NCBI GenBank assembly: GCA_037013495.1
Contig: CM072801.1
Coordinates: forward strand, 31,794,001-31,858,000
Length of the DNA: 64,000 bases
Direction of reading: 5' to 3'
Origin: Hippophae tibetana
Lineage: Eukaryota > Streptophyta > Magnoliopsida > Rosales > Elaeagnaceae
In this document: one piece after another, positions 36,968 to 51,522 of the stretch
How the letters are laid out: each line of letters begins with the position of its first letter
How positions within the stretch are numbered: the first letter of the stretch is position 1
Notes under the pieces: model-generated
What the model saw: the letters and a program-made list of their open reading frames with translations, nothing else
The model's database searches: none
Told to the model about the DNA's origin: nothing
Position numbers and translations under genes: made by a program

Positions 36968-39900
36968 TTGTATAACAAGTCTTTTGTTTTCTTACAATTT
37001 TGTAGTCATTATTTTGTCTTTCGATTTAATTTCTTAGTTTTATTTAAATTCTTTGTACCTTTTTCTTGTTTTATGTTTTCTGTGTGCAACCTATTTTTTC
37101 TTTTGAAAGACACAATAGAGCTACAACATTTCGTAGTTTCAAGAAAAACTAGGTTATTAATATCGGTGGCAATATCAAACTATTGTAACTTTTAATTTGT
37201 GCATCAAAATGGCTATTGTACTGTATCAAATCGTAGCCATTTCGATTCCTAAAAACACACTGCAAGAATAGTTTAGTTATCGGCATTTTTTTACCCCAAA
37301 ATTACTAAGTTTACAGTACTTGCGGACTTCTAAAAGATAGGTGGCATCTCATTGCGTTGTAATCTGTTCTTCTTCTTTCCGGTTCCAATTTGATAATCTT
37401 AACCCATTTCGAAGCAATTTACTCATTCTTAACCCTTTGAGTTCCTATGTTGTTCGCCTAAAGGTTCCGCTTCATTTTGTATCAAAGCCTTGGTTGCTGA
37501 AAATATGGTATCTATCTTCATATATTCATTTTTTGAATTTTACATTTAAAAACACTTTGTCCATTTAATTTTCTTTGCTTTCATAAGTAACAAACCACAA
37601 AGAAAGATAGATATTTGTATAACAAGTCTTCTATCTTCTTATAATTTTGTAGTAATTATTTTGTCTTTTGATTTTATTTCCTAGTTTTATTTAAATTCTT
37701 TGTACTTTTTTCTTGTTTTATGTTTTCTGTGTGCAACCTATTTTTTCTTTTCAAAGAAACAATAGAGCTACTGCATTTTGTAGTTTCAAGAAAAACTAGG
37801 TTATTAATATGGGTAGCAATATTAAACTATTGTAACTTTTAATCCGTGCATCGAAATGACTATTATAATGTTTCAAATCGCAGCTATTTGGATTCCTAAA
37901 AAGACAATGAAAGAATAGTTTGGTTATCTGCATTGTTTTAAGCAAAATTACTTTGTTTACACTACTTGCCAACCTCTAATAGGTTGGTGGCATTTCATTG
38001 CATTGTTTTCTGTTCATGTTCTTTTTGGTTAAAATTTGATCATCTTAACACTATTCTAAGCAATTTAATCATTTTTAATCCTTTGAGTTCCTAGGTTGTC
38101 CTCGTAAAGTTTCGCATCATTTGGTATCAAAGCCTTGGTTGCTGAAAATATGGTATCTACCTTCATATATTCATTTTTTGAATTTTACATTTAAAAACAC
38201 TTTGTCCATTTAATTTTATTTGCTTTCATAAGTTACAAACCACAAAGAAAGATAAATATTTGTATAACAAGTCTTGTGTCTTCTTACAATTTTATAGTTA
38301 CTATTTTCTCTTTCGATTTAATTTCCTAGTTTTATTTAAATTCTTTGTACCTTTTGCTTGTTTTATGTTTTCTGTGTGCAACCTAATTTTTCTTTTGAAA
38401 GAAACAATAGAGCTACTATATTTCGTAGTTTCAAGAAAAACTAGGTTATTAATATCGTTGGCAATATTAAGCTATTCTAACTTTTAATTCGTGCATCGAT
38501 ATGACTATTATAATGTATCAAATTGCAGGTGTTTCGATTCCTCAAACCACAATGAAAGAATAGTTTGTCCACTTCATTTTGTATCAAAGCCTTGGTTGCT
38601 GAAAATATGGTATCTATCTTCATATATTCATTGTTTGAATTTTAGATTTAAAAACACTTTGTCCATTTAATTTTCTTTGCTTTCATAAGTAACTAACCAC
38701 AAAGAAATATAGATATTTGTATAACATGTCCTGTGTTTTCTTACAATTTTGTAGTCATTATTTTGTCTTTCAACTTAATTTCCAAGTTTTATTTATATTG
38801 TTTGTACCTTTTTCTTGTTTTATGTTTTCTGTATGCAACCTATTTTTTATTTCGAAAGCAACAATAGAGCTACTACATTTCGTAGTTTCAAGAAAAACTA
38901 GGTTATTAATATCGGTGGCTATATCAAACTATTGTAACTTTTAAGTCGTGCATCAAAATGACTCTTGTACTGTATCAAATCGTAGCTATTTCAATTCCTA
39001 AAAACACACTCCAAGAATAGTTTAGTTATCGGCATTTTTTGCCCCAAAATTACTAAGTTTACACTACTTGCCGACCTCTAAAAGATAGGTGGCATCTCAT
39101 TGCATTTTAATCTGTTCTTGTTCTTTCCGATCCAATTTGATCATCTTAACCCATTTCGAAGCAATTTACTCATTCTTAATCATTTGAGTTCCTATGTTGT
39201 TCGCCTAAAGGTTCCGCTTCATTTTGTATCAAAGCCTTCGTTGCTGAAAATATGGTATCTATCTTCATATATTCATTTTTTGAATTTTACTTTTAAAAAC
39301 ACTTTGTCCATTTAATTATCTTTGCTTTCATAAGTTACAAACCACAAAGAAAGATAAATATTTGTATAACAAGTCTTTTGTTTTCTTACAATTTTGTAGT
39401 CATTATTTTGTCTTTCGATTTAATTTCTTAGTTTTATTTAAATTCTTTGTACCTTTTTCTTGTTTTATGTTTTCTGTGTGCAACCTATTTTTTCTTTTGA
39501 AAGACACAATAGAGCTACAACATTTCGTAGTTTCAAGAAAAACTAGGTTATTAATATCGGTGGCAATATCAAACTATTGTAACTTTTAATTTGTGCATCA
39601 AAATGGCTATTGTACTGTATCAAATCGTAGCCATTTCGATTCCTAAAAACACACTGCAAGAATAGTTTAGTTATCGGCATTTTTTTACCCCAAAATTACT
39701 AAGTTTACAGTACTTGCGGACTTCTAAAAGATAGGTGGCATCTCATTGGGTTGTAATCTGTTCTTCTTCTTTCCGGTTCCAATTTGATAATCTTAACCCA
39801 TTTCGAAGCAATTTACTCATTCTTAACCCTTTGAGTTCCTATGTTGTTCGCCTAAAGGTTCCGCTTCATTTTGTATCAAAGCCTTGGTTGCTGAAAATAT

Positions 39901-41755
39901 GGTATCTATCTTCTTATATTCATTTTTTGAATTTTACATTTAAAAACACTTTGTCCATTTAATTTTCTTTGCTTTCATAAGTAACAAACCACAAAGAAAG
40001 ATAGATATTTGTATAACAAGTCTTCTATCTTCTTATAATTTTGTAGTAATTATTTTGTCTTTTGATTTTATTTCCTAGTTTTATTTAAATTCTTTGTACT
40101 TTTTTCTTGTTTTATGTTTTCTGTGTGCAACCTATTTTTTCTTTTCAAAGAAACAATAGAGCTACTGCATTTTGTAGTTTCAAGAAAAACTAGGTTATTA
40201 ATATGGGTAGCAATATTAAACTATTGTAACTTTTAATCCGTGCATCGAAATGACTATTATAATGTTTCAAATCGCAGCTATTTGGATTCCTAAAAAGACA
40301 ATGAAAGAATAGTTTGGTTATCTGCATTGTTTTAAGCAAAATTACTTTGTTTACACTACTTGCCAACCTCTAATAGGTTGGTGGCATTTCATTGCATTGT
40401 TTTCTGTTCATGTTCTTTTTGGTTAAAATTTGATCATCTTAACACTATTCTAAGCAATTTAATCATTTTTAATCCTTTGAGTTCCTAGGTTGTCCTCGTA
40501 AAGTTTCGCATCATTTGGTATCAAAGCCTTGGTTGCTGAAAATATGGTATCTACCTTCATATATTCATTTTTTGAATTTTACATTTAAAAACACTTTGTC
40601 CATTTAATTTTATTTGCTTTCATAAGTTACAAACCACAAAGAAAGATAAATATTTGTATAACAAGTCTTGTGTCTTCTTACAATTTTATAGTTACTATTT
40701 TCTCTTTCGATTTAATTTCCTAGTTTTATTTAAATTCTTTGTACCTTTTGCTTGTTTTATGTTTTCTGTGTGCAACCTAATTTTTCTTTTGAAAGAAACA
40801 ATAGAGCTACTATATTTCGTAGTTTCAAGAAAAACTAGGTTATTAATATCGTTGGCAATATTAAACTATTCTAACTTTTAATTCGTGCATCGATATGACT
40901 ATTATAATGTATCAAATTGCAGGTGTTTCGATTCCTCAAACCACAATGAAAGAATAGTTTGTCCACTTCATTTTGTATCAAAGCCTTGGTTGCTGAAAAT
41001 ATGGTATCTATCTTCATATATTCATTGTTTGAATTTTACATTTAAAAACACTTTGTCCATTTAATTTTCTTTGCTTTCATAAGTAACTAACCACAAAGAA
41101 ATATAGATATTTGTATAACATGTCCTGTGTTTTCTTACAATTTTGTAGTCATTATTTTGTCTTTCAACTTAATTTCCAAGTTTTATTTATATTGTTTGTA
41201 CCTTTTTCTTGTTTTATGTTTTCTGTATGCAACCTATTTTTTATTTCGAAAGCAACAATAGAGCTACTACATTTCGTAGTTTCAAGAAAAACTAGGTTAT
41301 TAATATCGGTGGCTATATCAAACTATTGTAACTTTTAAGTCGTGCATCAAAATGACTCTTGTACTGTATCAAATCGTAGCTATTTCAATTCCTAAAAACA
41401 CACTCCAAGAATAGTTTAGTTATCGGCATTTTTTGCCCCAAAATTACTAAGTTTACACTACTTGCCTACCTCTAAAAGATAGGTGGCATCTCATTGCATT
41501 TTAATCTGTTCTTGTTCTTTCCGATCCAATTTGATCATCTTAACCCATTTCGAAGCAATTTACTCATTCTTAATCATTTGAGTTCCTATGTTGTTCGCCT
41601 AAAGGTTCCGCTTCATTTTGTATCAAAGCCTTCGTTGCTGAAAATATGGTATCTATCTTCATATATTCATTTTTTGAATTTTACATTTAAAAACACTTTG
41701 TCCATTTAATTTTCTTTGCTTTCATAAGTAACAAACCACAAGGAAAGATAGATAT
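36968..41755. repeat. ABSA tetramer higher-order repeat, 2394 bp x 2
   Basis: Copies start at 36968 and 39362, with units A, B, S, A in each. The last A of copy one abuts the first A of copy two, so a B unit has been lost at this joint compared with the ABSAB order that follows. The two copies share GTCTTCTATCTTC and CAGCTATTTGGATTCC variants. Confidence 0.9.
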
Positions 41756-42400
41756 TTGTATAACAAGTCTTCTGTCTTCTTACAATTTTGTAGTAATTAT
41801 TTTGTCTTTCGATTTAATTTCCTAGTTTTATTTGAATTCTTTGTACTTTTTTCTTGTTTTATGTTTTCTGTGTGCAACCTATTTTTTCTTTTGAAAGAAA
41901 CAATAGAGCTACTACATTTTGTAGTTTCAAGAAAAACTAGGTTATTAATATGGGTAGCAATATTAAACTATTGTAACTTTTAATCCGTGCATTGAAATGA
42001 CTATTATAATGTTTCAAATCGCAGCTCTTTGGATTCCTAAAAAGACAATGAAAGAATAGTTTGGTTATCGGCATTGTTTTAAGCAAAATTATTTTGTTTA
42101 CACTACTTGCGAACCTCTAATAGGTTGGTGGCATTTCATTGCATTGTTTTCTGTTCATGTTCTTTTTGGTTAAAATTTGATCATCTTAACACTATTCAAA
42201 GCAATTTAATCATTTTTAATCCTTTGAATTCCTTGGTTTTCCTCCTAATGTTTCGCATCATTTGGTACCAAGGCCTTGGTTGCTGAAAATATGGTATCTA
42301 TCTTCATATATTCATTTTTTGAATTTTACTTTTAAAAACACTTTGTCCATTTAATTATCTTTGCTTTCATAAGTTACAAACCACAAAGAAAGATAAATAT
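41756..42400. repeat. B monomer bridging the tetramer and pentamer blocks
   Basis: A single 645-bp B unit of the subtype starting GTCTTCTGTCTTC. It completes an ABSAB order with the preceding ABSA copy, so the first pentamer-like period could be said to begin at 39362. Confidence 0.85.
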
Positions 42401-45400
42401 TTGTATAACAAGTCTTTTGTTTTCTTACAATTTTGTAGTCATTATTTTGTCTTTCGATTTAATTTCTTAGTTTTATTTAAATTCTTTGTACCTTTTTCTT
42501 GTTTTATGTTTTCTGTGTGCAACCTATTTTTTCTTTTGAAAGACACAATAGAGCTACAACATTTCGTAGTTTCAAGAAAAACTAGGTTATTAATATCGGT
42601 GGCAATATCAAACTATTGTAACTTTTAATTTGTGCATCAAAATGGCTATTGTACTGTATCAAATCGTAGCCATTTCGATTCCTAAAAACACACTGCAAGA
42701 ATAGTTTAGTTATCGGCATTTTTTTACCCCAAAATTACTAAGTTTACAGTACTTGCGGACTTCTAAAAGATAGGTGGCATCTCATTGCGTTGTAATCTGT
42801 TCTTCTTCTTTCCGGTTCCAATTTGATAATCTTAACCCATTTCGAAGCAATTTACTCATTCTTAACCCTTTGAGTTCCTATGTTGTTCGCCTAAAGGTTC
42901 CGCTTCATTTTGTATCAAAGCCTTGGTTGCTGAAAATATGGTATCTATCTTCATATATTCATTTTTTGAATTTTACATTTAAAAACACTTTGTCCATTTA
43001 ATTTTCTTTGCTTTCATAAGTAACAAACCACAAAGAAAGATAGATATTTGTATAACAAGTCTTCTATCTTCTTATAATTTTGTAGTAATTATTTTGTCTT
43101 TTGATTTTATTTCCTAGTTTTATTTAAATTCTTTGTACTTTTTTCTTGTTTTATGTTTTCTGTGTGCAACCTATTTTTTCTTTTCAAAGAAACAATAGAG
43201 CTACTGCATTTTGTAGTTTCAAGAAAAACTAGGTTATTAATATGGGTAGCAATATTAAACTATTGTAACTTTTAATCCGTGCATCGAAATGACTATTATA
43301 ATGTTTCAAATCGCAGCTATTTGGATTCCTAAAAAGACAATGAAAGAATAGTTTGGTTATCTGCATTGTTTTAAGCAAAATTACTTTGTTTACACTACTT
43401 GCCAACCTCTAATAGGTTGGTGGCATTTCATTGCATTGTTTTCTGTTCATGTTCTTTTTGGTTAAAATTTGATCATCTTAACACTATTCTAAGCAATTTA
43501 ATCATTTTTAATCCTTTGAGTTCCTAGGTTGTCCTCGTAAAGTTTCGCATCATTTGGTATCAAAGCCTTGGTTGCTGAAAATATGGTATCTACCTTCATA
43601 TATACATTTTTTGAATTTTACATTTAAAAACACTTTGTCCATTTAATTTTATTTGCTTTCATAAGTTACAAACCACAAAGAAAGATAAATATTTGTATAA
43701 CAAGTCTTGTGTCTTCTTACAATTTTATAGTTACTATTTTCTCTTTCGATTTAATTTCCTAGTTTTATTTAAATTCTTTGTACCTTTTGCTTGTTTTATG
43801 TTTTCTGTGTGCAACCTAATTTTTCTTTTGAAAGAAACAATAGAGCTACTATATTTCGTAGTTTCAAGAAAAACTAGGTTATTAATATCGTTGGCAATAT
43901 TAAACTATTCTAACTTTTAATTCGTGCATCGATATGACTATTATAATGTATCAAATTGCAGGTGTTTCGATTCCTCAAACCACAATGAAAGAATAATTTG
44001 TCCACTTCATTTTGTATCAAAGCCTTGGTTGCTGAACAATATGGTATCTATCTTCATATATTCATTTTTTGAATTTTACATTTAAAAACACTTTGTCCAT
44101 TTAATTTTCTTTGCTTTCATAAGTAACTAACCACAAAGAAATATAGATATTTGTATAACATGTCCTGTGTTTTCTTACAATTTTGTAGTCATTATTTTGT
44201 CTTTCAACTTAATTTCCAAGTTTTATTTATATTGTTTGTACCTTTTTCTTCTTTTATGTTGTCTGTATGCAACCTATTTTTGCTTTCGAAAGCAACAATT
44301 GAGCTACTGCATTTCGTAGTTTCAAGAAAAACTAGGTTATTAATATCGGTGGCAATATCAAACTATTGTAACTTTTAAGTCGTGCATCAAAATGACTCTT
44401 GTACTGTATCAAATCGTAGCTATTTCAATTCCTAAAAACACACTCCAAGAATAGTTTAGTTATCGGCTTTTTTTGCCCCAAAATTACTAAGTTTACACTA
44501 CTTGCCGACCTCTAAAAGATAGGTGGCATCTCATTGCATTTTAATCTGTTCTTGTTCTTTCCGATCCAATTTGATCATCTTAACCCATTTCGAAGCAATT
44601 TACTCATTCTTAATCCTTTGAGTTCCTATGTTGTTCGCCTAAAGGTTCCGCTTCATTTTGTATCAAAGCCTTGGTTGCTGAAAATATGGGATCTATCTTC
44701 ATATATTCATTTTTTGAATTTTACATTTAAAAACACTTTGTCCATTTAATTTTCTTTGCTTTCATAAGTAACAAACCACAAGGAAAGATAGATATTTGTA
44801 TAACAAGTCTTCTGTCTTCTTACAATTTTGTAGTAATTATTTTGTCTTTCGATTTAATTTCCTAGTTTTATTTGAATTCTTTGTACTTTTTTCTTGTTTT
44901 ATGTTTTCTGTGTGCAACCTATTTTTTCTTTTGAAAGAAACAATAGAGCTACTACATTTTGTAGTTTCAAGAAAAACTAGGTTATTAATATGGGGAGCAA
45001 TATTAAACTATTGTAACTTTTAATCCGTGTATCGAAATGACTGTTATAATGTTTCAAATCGTAGCTCTTTGGATTCCTAAAAAGACAATGAAAGAATAGT
45101 TTGGTTATCGGCATTGTTTTAAGCAAAATTATTTTGATTACACTACTTGCCAACCTCTAATAGGTTGGTGGCATTTCATTGCATTGTTTTCTCTTCATGT
45201 TCTTTTTGGTTAAAATTTGATCATCTTAACACTATTCAAAGCAATTTAATCATTTTTAATCCTTTGAATTCCTAGGTTTTCTTCCTAAAGTTTCGCATCA
45301 TTTGGTACCAAAGCCTTGGTTGCTGAAAATATGGTATCTATCTTCATATATTCATTTTTTGAATTTTACTTTTAAAAACACTTTGTCCATTTAATTATCT

Positions 45401-48400
45401 TTGCTTTCATAAGTTACAAACCACAAAGAAAGATAAATATTTGTATAACAAGTCTTTTGTTTTCTTACAATTTTGTAGTCATTATTTTGTCTTTTGATTT
45501 AATTTCTTAGTTTTATTTAAATTCTTTGTACCTTTTTCTTGTTTTATGTTTTCTGTGTGCAACCTATTTTTTCTTTTGAAAGACACAATAGAGCTACAAC
45601 ATTTCGTAGTTTCAAGAAAAACTAGGTTATTAATATCGGTGGCAATATCAAACTATTGTAACTTTTAATTTGTGCATCAAAATGGCTATTGTACTGTATC
45701 AAATCGTAGCCATTTCGATTCCTAAAAACACACTGCAAGAATAGTTTAGTTATCGGCATTTTTTTACCCCAAAATTACTAAGTTTACAGTACTTGCGGAC
45801 TTCTAAAAGATAGGTGGCATCTCATTGCGTTGTAATCTGTTCTTCTTCTTTCCGGTTCCAATTTGATAATCTTAACCCATTTCGAAGCAATTTACTCATT
45901 CTTAACCCTTTGAGTTCCTATGTTGTTTGCCTAAAGGTTCCGCTTCATTTTGTATCAAAGCCTTGGTTGCTGAAAATATGGGATCTATCTTCATATATTC
46001 ATTTTTTGAATTTTACATTTAAAAACACTTTGTCCATTTAATTTTCTTTGCTTTCATAAGTAACAAACCACAAAGAAAGATAGATATTTGTATAACAAGT
46101 CTTCTATCTTCTTATAATTTTGTAGTAATTATTTTGTCTTTCGATTTTATTTCCTAGTTTTATTTAAATTCTTTGTACTTTTTTCTTGTTTTATATTTTC
46201 TGTGTGCAACCTATTTTTTCTTTTCAAAGAAACAATAGAGCTACTGCATTTTGTAGTTTCAAGAAAAACTAGGTTATTAATATGGGTAGCAATATTAAAC
46301 TATTGTAACTTTTAATCCGTGCATCGAAATGACTATTATAATGTTTCAAATCGCAGCTATTTGGATTCCTAAAAAGACAATGAAAGAATAGTTTGGTTAT
46401 CTGCATTGTTTTAAGCAAAATTACTTTGTTTACACTACTTGCCAACCTCTAATAGGTTGGTGGCATTTCATTGCATTGTTTTCTGTTCATGTTCTTTTTG
46501 GTTAAAATTTGATCATCTTAACACTATTCTAAGCAATTTAATCATTTTTAATCCTTTGAGTTCCTAGGTTGTCCTCGTAAAGTTTCGCATCATTTGGTAT
46601 CAAAGCCTTGGTTGCTGAAAATATGGTATCTACCTTCATATATACATTTTTTGAATTTTACATTTAAAAACACTTTGTCCATTTAATTTTATTTGCTTTC
46701 ATAAGTTACAAACCACAAAGAAAGATAAATATTTGTATAACAAGTCTTGTGTCTTCTTACAATTTTATAGTTACTATTTTCTCTTTCGATTTAATTTCCT
46801 AGTTTTATTTAAATTCTTTGTACCTTTTGCTTGTTTTATGTTTTCTGTGTGCAACCTAATTTTTCTTTTGAAAGAAACAATAGAGCTACTATATTTCGTA
46901 GTTTCAAGAAAAACTAGGTTATTAATATCGTTGGCAATATTAAACTATTCTAACTTTTAATTCGTGCATCGATATGACTATTATAATGTATCAAATTGCA
47001 GGTGTTTCGATTCCTCAAACCACAATGAAAGAATAGTTTGTCCACTTCATTTTGTATCAAAGCCTTGGTTGGTGAAAAATATGGTATCTATCTTCATATA
47101 TTCATTTTTTGAATTTTACATTTAAAAACACTTTGTCCATTTAATTTTCTTTGCTTTCATAAGTAACTAACCACAAAGAAATATAGATATTTGTATAACA
47201 TGTCCTGTGTTTTCTTACAATTTTGTAGTCATTATTTTGTCTTTCAACTTAATTTCCAAGTTTTATTTATATTGTTTGTACCTTTTTCTTCTTTTATGTT
47301 TTCTGTATGCAACCTATTTTTTATTTCGAAAGCAACAATTGAGCTACTACATTTCGTAGTTTCAAGAAAAACTAGGTTATTTATTATCGGTGGCTATATC
47401 AAACTATTGTAACTTTTAAGTCGTGCATCAAAATGACTCTTGTACTGTATCAAATCGTAGCTATTTCAATTCCTAAAAACACACTCCAAGAATAGTTTAG
47501 TTATCGGCATTTTTTGCCCCAAAATTACTAAGTTTACACTACTTGCCGACCTCTAAAAGATAGGTGGCATCTCATTGCATTTTAATCTGTTCTTGTTCTT
47601 TCCGATCCAATTTGATCATCTTAACCCATTTCGAAGCAATTTACTCATTCTTAATCCTTTGAGTTCCTATGTTGTTCGCCTAAAGGTTCCGCTTCATTTT
47701 GTATCAAAGCCTTGGTTGCTGAAAATATGGTTTCTATCTTCATATATTCATTTTTTGAATTTTACATTTAAAAACACTTTGTCCATTTAATTTTCTTTGC
47801 TTTCATAAGTAACAAACCACAAGGAAAGATAGATATTTGTATAACAAGTCTTCTGTCTTCTTACAATTTTGTAGTAATTATTTTGTCTTTCGATTTAATT
47901 TCCTAGTTTTATTTGAATTCTTTGTACTTTTTTCTTGTTTTATGTTTTCTGTGTGCAACCTATTTTTTCTTTTGAAAGAAACAATAGAGCTACTGCATTT
48001 TGTAGTTTCAAGAAAAACTAGGTTCTTAATATGGGTAGCAATATTAAACTATTGTAACTTTTAATCCGTGTATCGAAATGACTGTTATAATGTTTCAAAT
48101 CGCAGCTCTTTGGATTCCTAAAAAGACAATGAAAGAATAGTTTGGTTATCGGCATTGTTTTAAGCAAAATTATTTTGATTACACTACTTGCCAACCTCTA
48201 ATAGGTTGGTGGCATTTCATTGCATTGTTTTCTGTTCATGTTCTTTTTGGTTAAAATTTGATCATCTTAACACTATTCAAAGCAATTTAATCATTTTCAA
48301 TCCTTTGAATTCCTAGGTTTTCTTCCTAAAGTTTCGCATCATTTGGTACCAAAGCCTTGGTTGCTGAAAATATGGTATCTATCTTCATATATTCATTTTT

Positions 48401-51400
48401 TGAATTTTACTTTTAAAAACACTTTGTCCATTTAATTATCTTTGCTTTCATAAGTTACAAACCACAAAGAAAGATAAATATTTGTATAACAAGTCTTTTG
48501 TTTTCTTACAATTTTGTAGTCATTATTTTGTCTTTCGATTTAATTTCTTAGTTTTATTTAAATTCTTTGTACCTTTTTCTTGTTTTATGTTTTCTGTGTG
48601 CAACCTATTTTTTCTTTTGAAAGACACAATAGAGCTACAACATTTCGTAGTTTCAAGAAAAACTAGGTTATTAATATCGGTGGCAATATCAAACTATTGT
48701 AACTTTTAATTTGTGCATCAAAATGGCTATTGTACTGTATCAAATCGTAGCCATTTCGATTCCTAAAAACACACTGCAAGAATAGTTTAGTTATCGGCAT
48801 TTTTTTACCCCAAAATTACTAAGTTTACAGTACTTGCGGACTTCTAAAAGATAGGTGGCATCTCATTGCGTTGTAATCTGTTCTTCTTCTTTCCGGTTCC
48901 AATTTGATAATCTTAACCCATTTCGAAGCAATTTACTCATTCTTAACCCTTTGAGTTCCTATGTTGTTCGCCTAAAGGTTCCGCTTCATTTTGTATCAAA
49001 GCCTTGGTTGCTGAAAATATGGGATCTATCTTCATATATTCATTTTTTGAATTTTACATTTAAAAACACTTTGTCCATTTAATTTTCTTTGCTTTCATAA
49101 GTAACAAACCACAAAGAAAGATAGATATTTGTATAACAAGTCTTCTATCTTCTTATAATTTTGTAGTAATTATTTTGTCTTTCGATTTTATTTCCTAGTT
49201 TTATTTAAATTCTTTGTACTTTTTTCTTGTTTTATATTTTCTGTGTGCAACCTATTTTTTCTTTTCAAAGAAACAATAGAGCTACTGCATTTTGTAGTTT
49301 CAAGAAAAACTAGGTTATTAATATGGGTAGCAATATTAAACTATTGTAACTTTTAATCCGTGCATCGAAATGACTATTATAATGTTTCAAATCGCAGCTA
49401 TTTGGATTCCTAAAAAGACAATGAAAGAATAGTTTGGTTATCTGCATTGTTTTAAGCAAAATTACTTTGTTTACACTACTTGCCAACCTCTAATAGGTTG
49501 GTGGCATTTCATTGCATTGTTTTCTGTTCATGTTCTTTTTGGTTAAAATTTGATCATCTTAACACTATTCTAAGCAATTTAATCATTTTTAATCCTTTGA
49601 GTTCCTAGGTTGTCCTCGTAAAGTTTCGCATCATTTGGTATCAAAGCCTTGGTTGCTGAAAATATGGTATCTACCTTCATATATACATTTTTTGAATTTT
49701 ACATTTAAAAACACTTTGTCCATTTAATTTTATTTGCTTTCATAAGTTACAAACCACAAAGAAAGATAAATATTTGTATAACAAGTCTTGTGTCTTCTTA
49801 CAATTTTATAGTTACTATTTTCTCTTTCGATTTAATTTCCTAGTTTTATTTAAATTCTTTGTACCTTTTGCTTGTTTTATGTTTTCTGTGTGCAACCTAA
49901 TTTTTCTTTTGAAAGAAACAATAGAGCTACTATATTTCGTAGTTTCAAGAAAAACTAGGTTATTAATATCGTTGGCAATATTAAACTATTCTAACTTTTA
50001 ATTCGTGCATCGATATGACTATTATAATGTATCAAATTGCAGGTGTTTCGATTCCTCAAACCACAATGAAAGAATAGTTTGTCCACTTCATTTTGTATCA
50101 AAGCCTTGGTTGGTGAAAAATATGGTATCTATCTTCATATATTCATTTTTTGAATTTTACATTTAAAAACACTTTGTCCATTTAATTTTCTTTGCTTTCA
50201 TAAGTAACTAACCACAAAGAAATATAGATATTTGTATAACATGTCCTGTGTTTTCTTACAATTTTGTAGTCATTATTTTGTCTTTCAACTTAATTTCCAA
50301 GTTTTATTTATATTGTTTGTACCTTTTTCTTCTTTTATGTTTTCTGTATGCAACCTATTTTTTATTTCGAAAGCAACAATTGAGCTACTACATTTCGTAG
50401 TTTCAAGAAAAACTAGGTTATTTATTATCGGTGGCTATATCAAACTATTGTAACTTTTAAGTCGTGCATCAAAATGACTCTTGTACTGTATCAAATCGTA
50501 GCTATTTCAATTCCTAAAAACACACTCCAAGAATAGTTTAGTTATCGGCATTTTTTGCCCCAAAATTACTAAGTTTACACTACTTGCCGACCTCTAAAAG
50601 ATAGGTGGCATCTCATTGCATTTTAATCTGTTCTTGTTCTTTCCGATCCAATTTGATCATCTTAACCCATTTCGAAGCAATTTACTCATTCTTAATCCTT
50701 TGAGTTCCTATGTTGTTCGCCTAAAGGTTCCGCTTCATTTTGTATCAAAGCCTTGGTTACTGAAAATATGGTATCTATCTTCATATATTCATTTTTTGAA
50801 TTTTACATTTAAAAACACTTTGTCCATTTAATTTTCTTTGCTTTCATAAGTAACAAACCACAAGGAAAGATAGATATTTGTATAACAAGTCTTCTGTCTT
50901 CTTACAATTTTGTAGTAATTATTTTGTCTTTCGATTTAATTTCCTAGTTTTATTTGAATTCTTTGTACTTTTTTCTTGTTTTATGTTTTCTGTGTGCAAC
51001 CTATTTTTTCTTTTGAAAGAAACAATAGAGCTACTACATTTTGTAGTTTCAAGAAAAACTAGGTTATTAATATGGGTAGCAATATTAAACTATTGTAACT
51101 TTTAATAAGTGTATCGAAATGACTGTTATAATGTTTCAAATCGCAAATCTTTGGATTCCTAAAAAGACAATGAAAGAATAGTTTGGTTATCGGCATTGTT
51201 TTAAGCAAAATTATTTTGTTTACACTACTTGCCAACCTCTAATAGGTTGGTGGCATTTCATTGCATTGTTTTCTGTTCATGTTCTTTTTGGTTAAAATTT
51301 GATCATCTTAACACTATTTTAAGAAATTTAATCATTTTTAATCCTTTGAGTTCCTAGGTTGTCTTCCTAAAGTTTCGCATCATTTGGTATCAAAGCCTTG

Positions 51401-51522
51401 GTTGCTGAAAATATGGTATCTGTCTTCATATATTCATTTTTTGAATTTTACATTTAAAAACACTTTGTCCATTTAATTTTATTCGCTTTCATAAGTTACA
51501 AACCATAAAGAAAGATAAATAT
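42401..51522. repeat. ABSAB pentamer higher-order repeat, about 3040 bp x 3
   Basis: Copies start at 42401, 45441 and 48482, with lengths 3040, 3041 and 3041 bp. Unit order is A, B, S, A, B, equal to one AB plus one SAB module. Copies two and three share derived changes absent from the first, including GGTTATTTATTATCGG near 47380 and 50422 and GGTGAAAAATATGG near 47071 and 50112, so copy three and copy two separated last. Confidence 0.93.
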
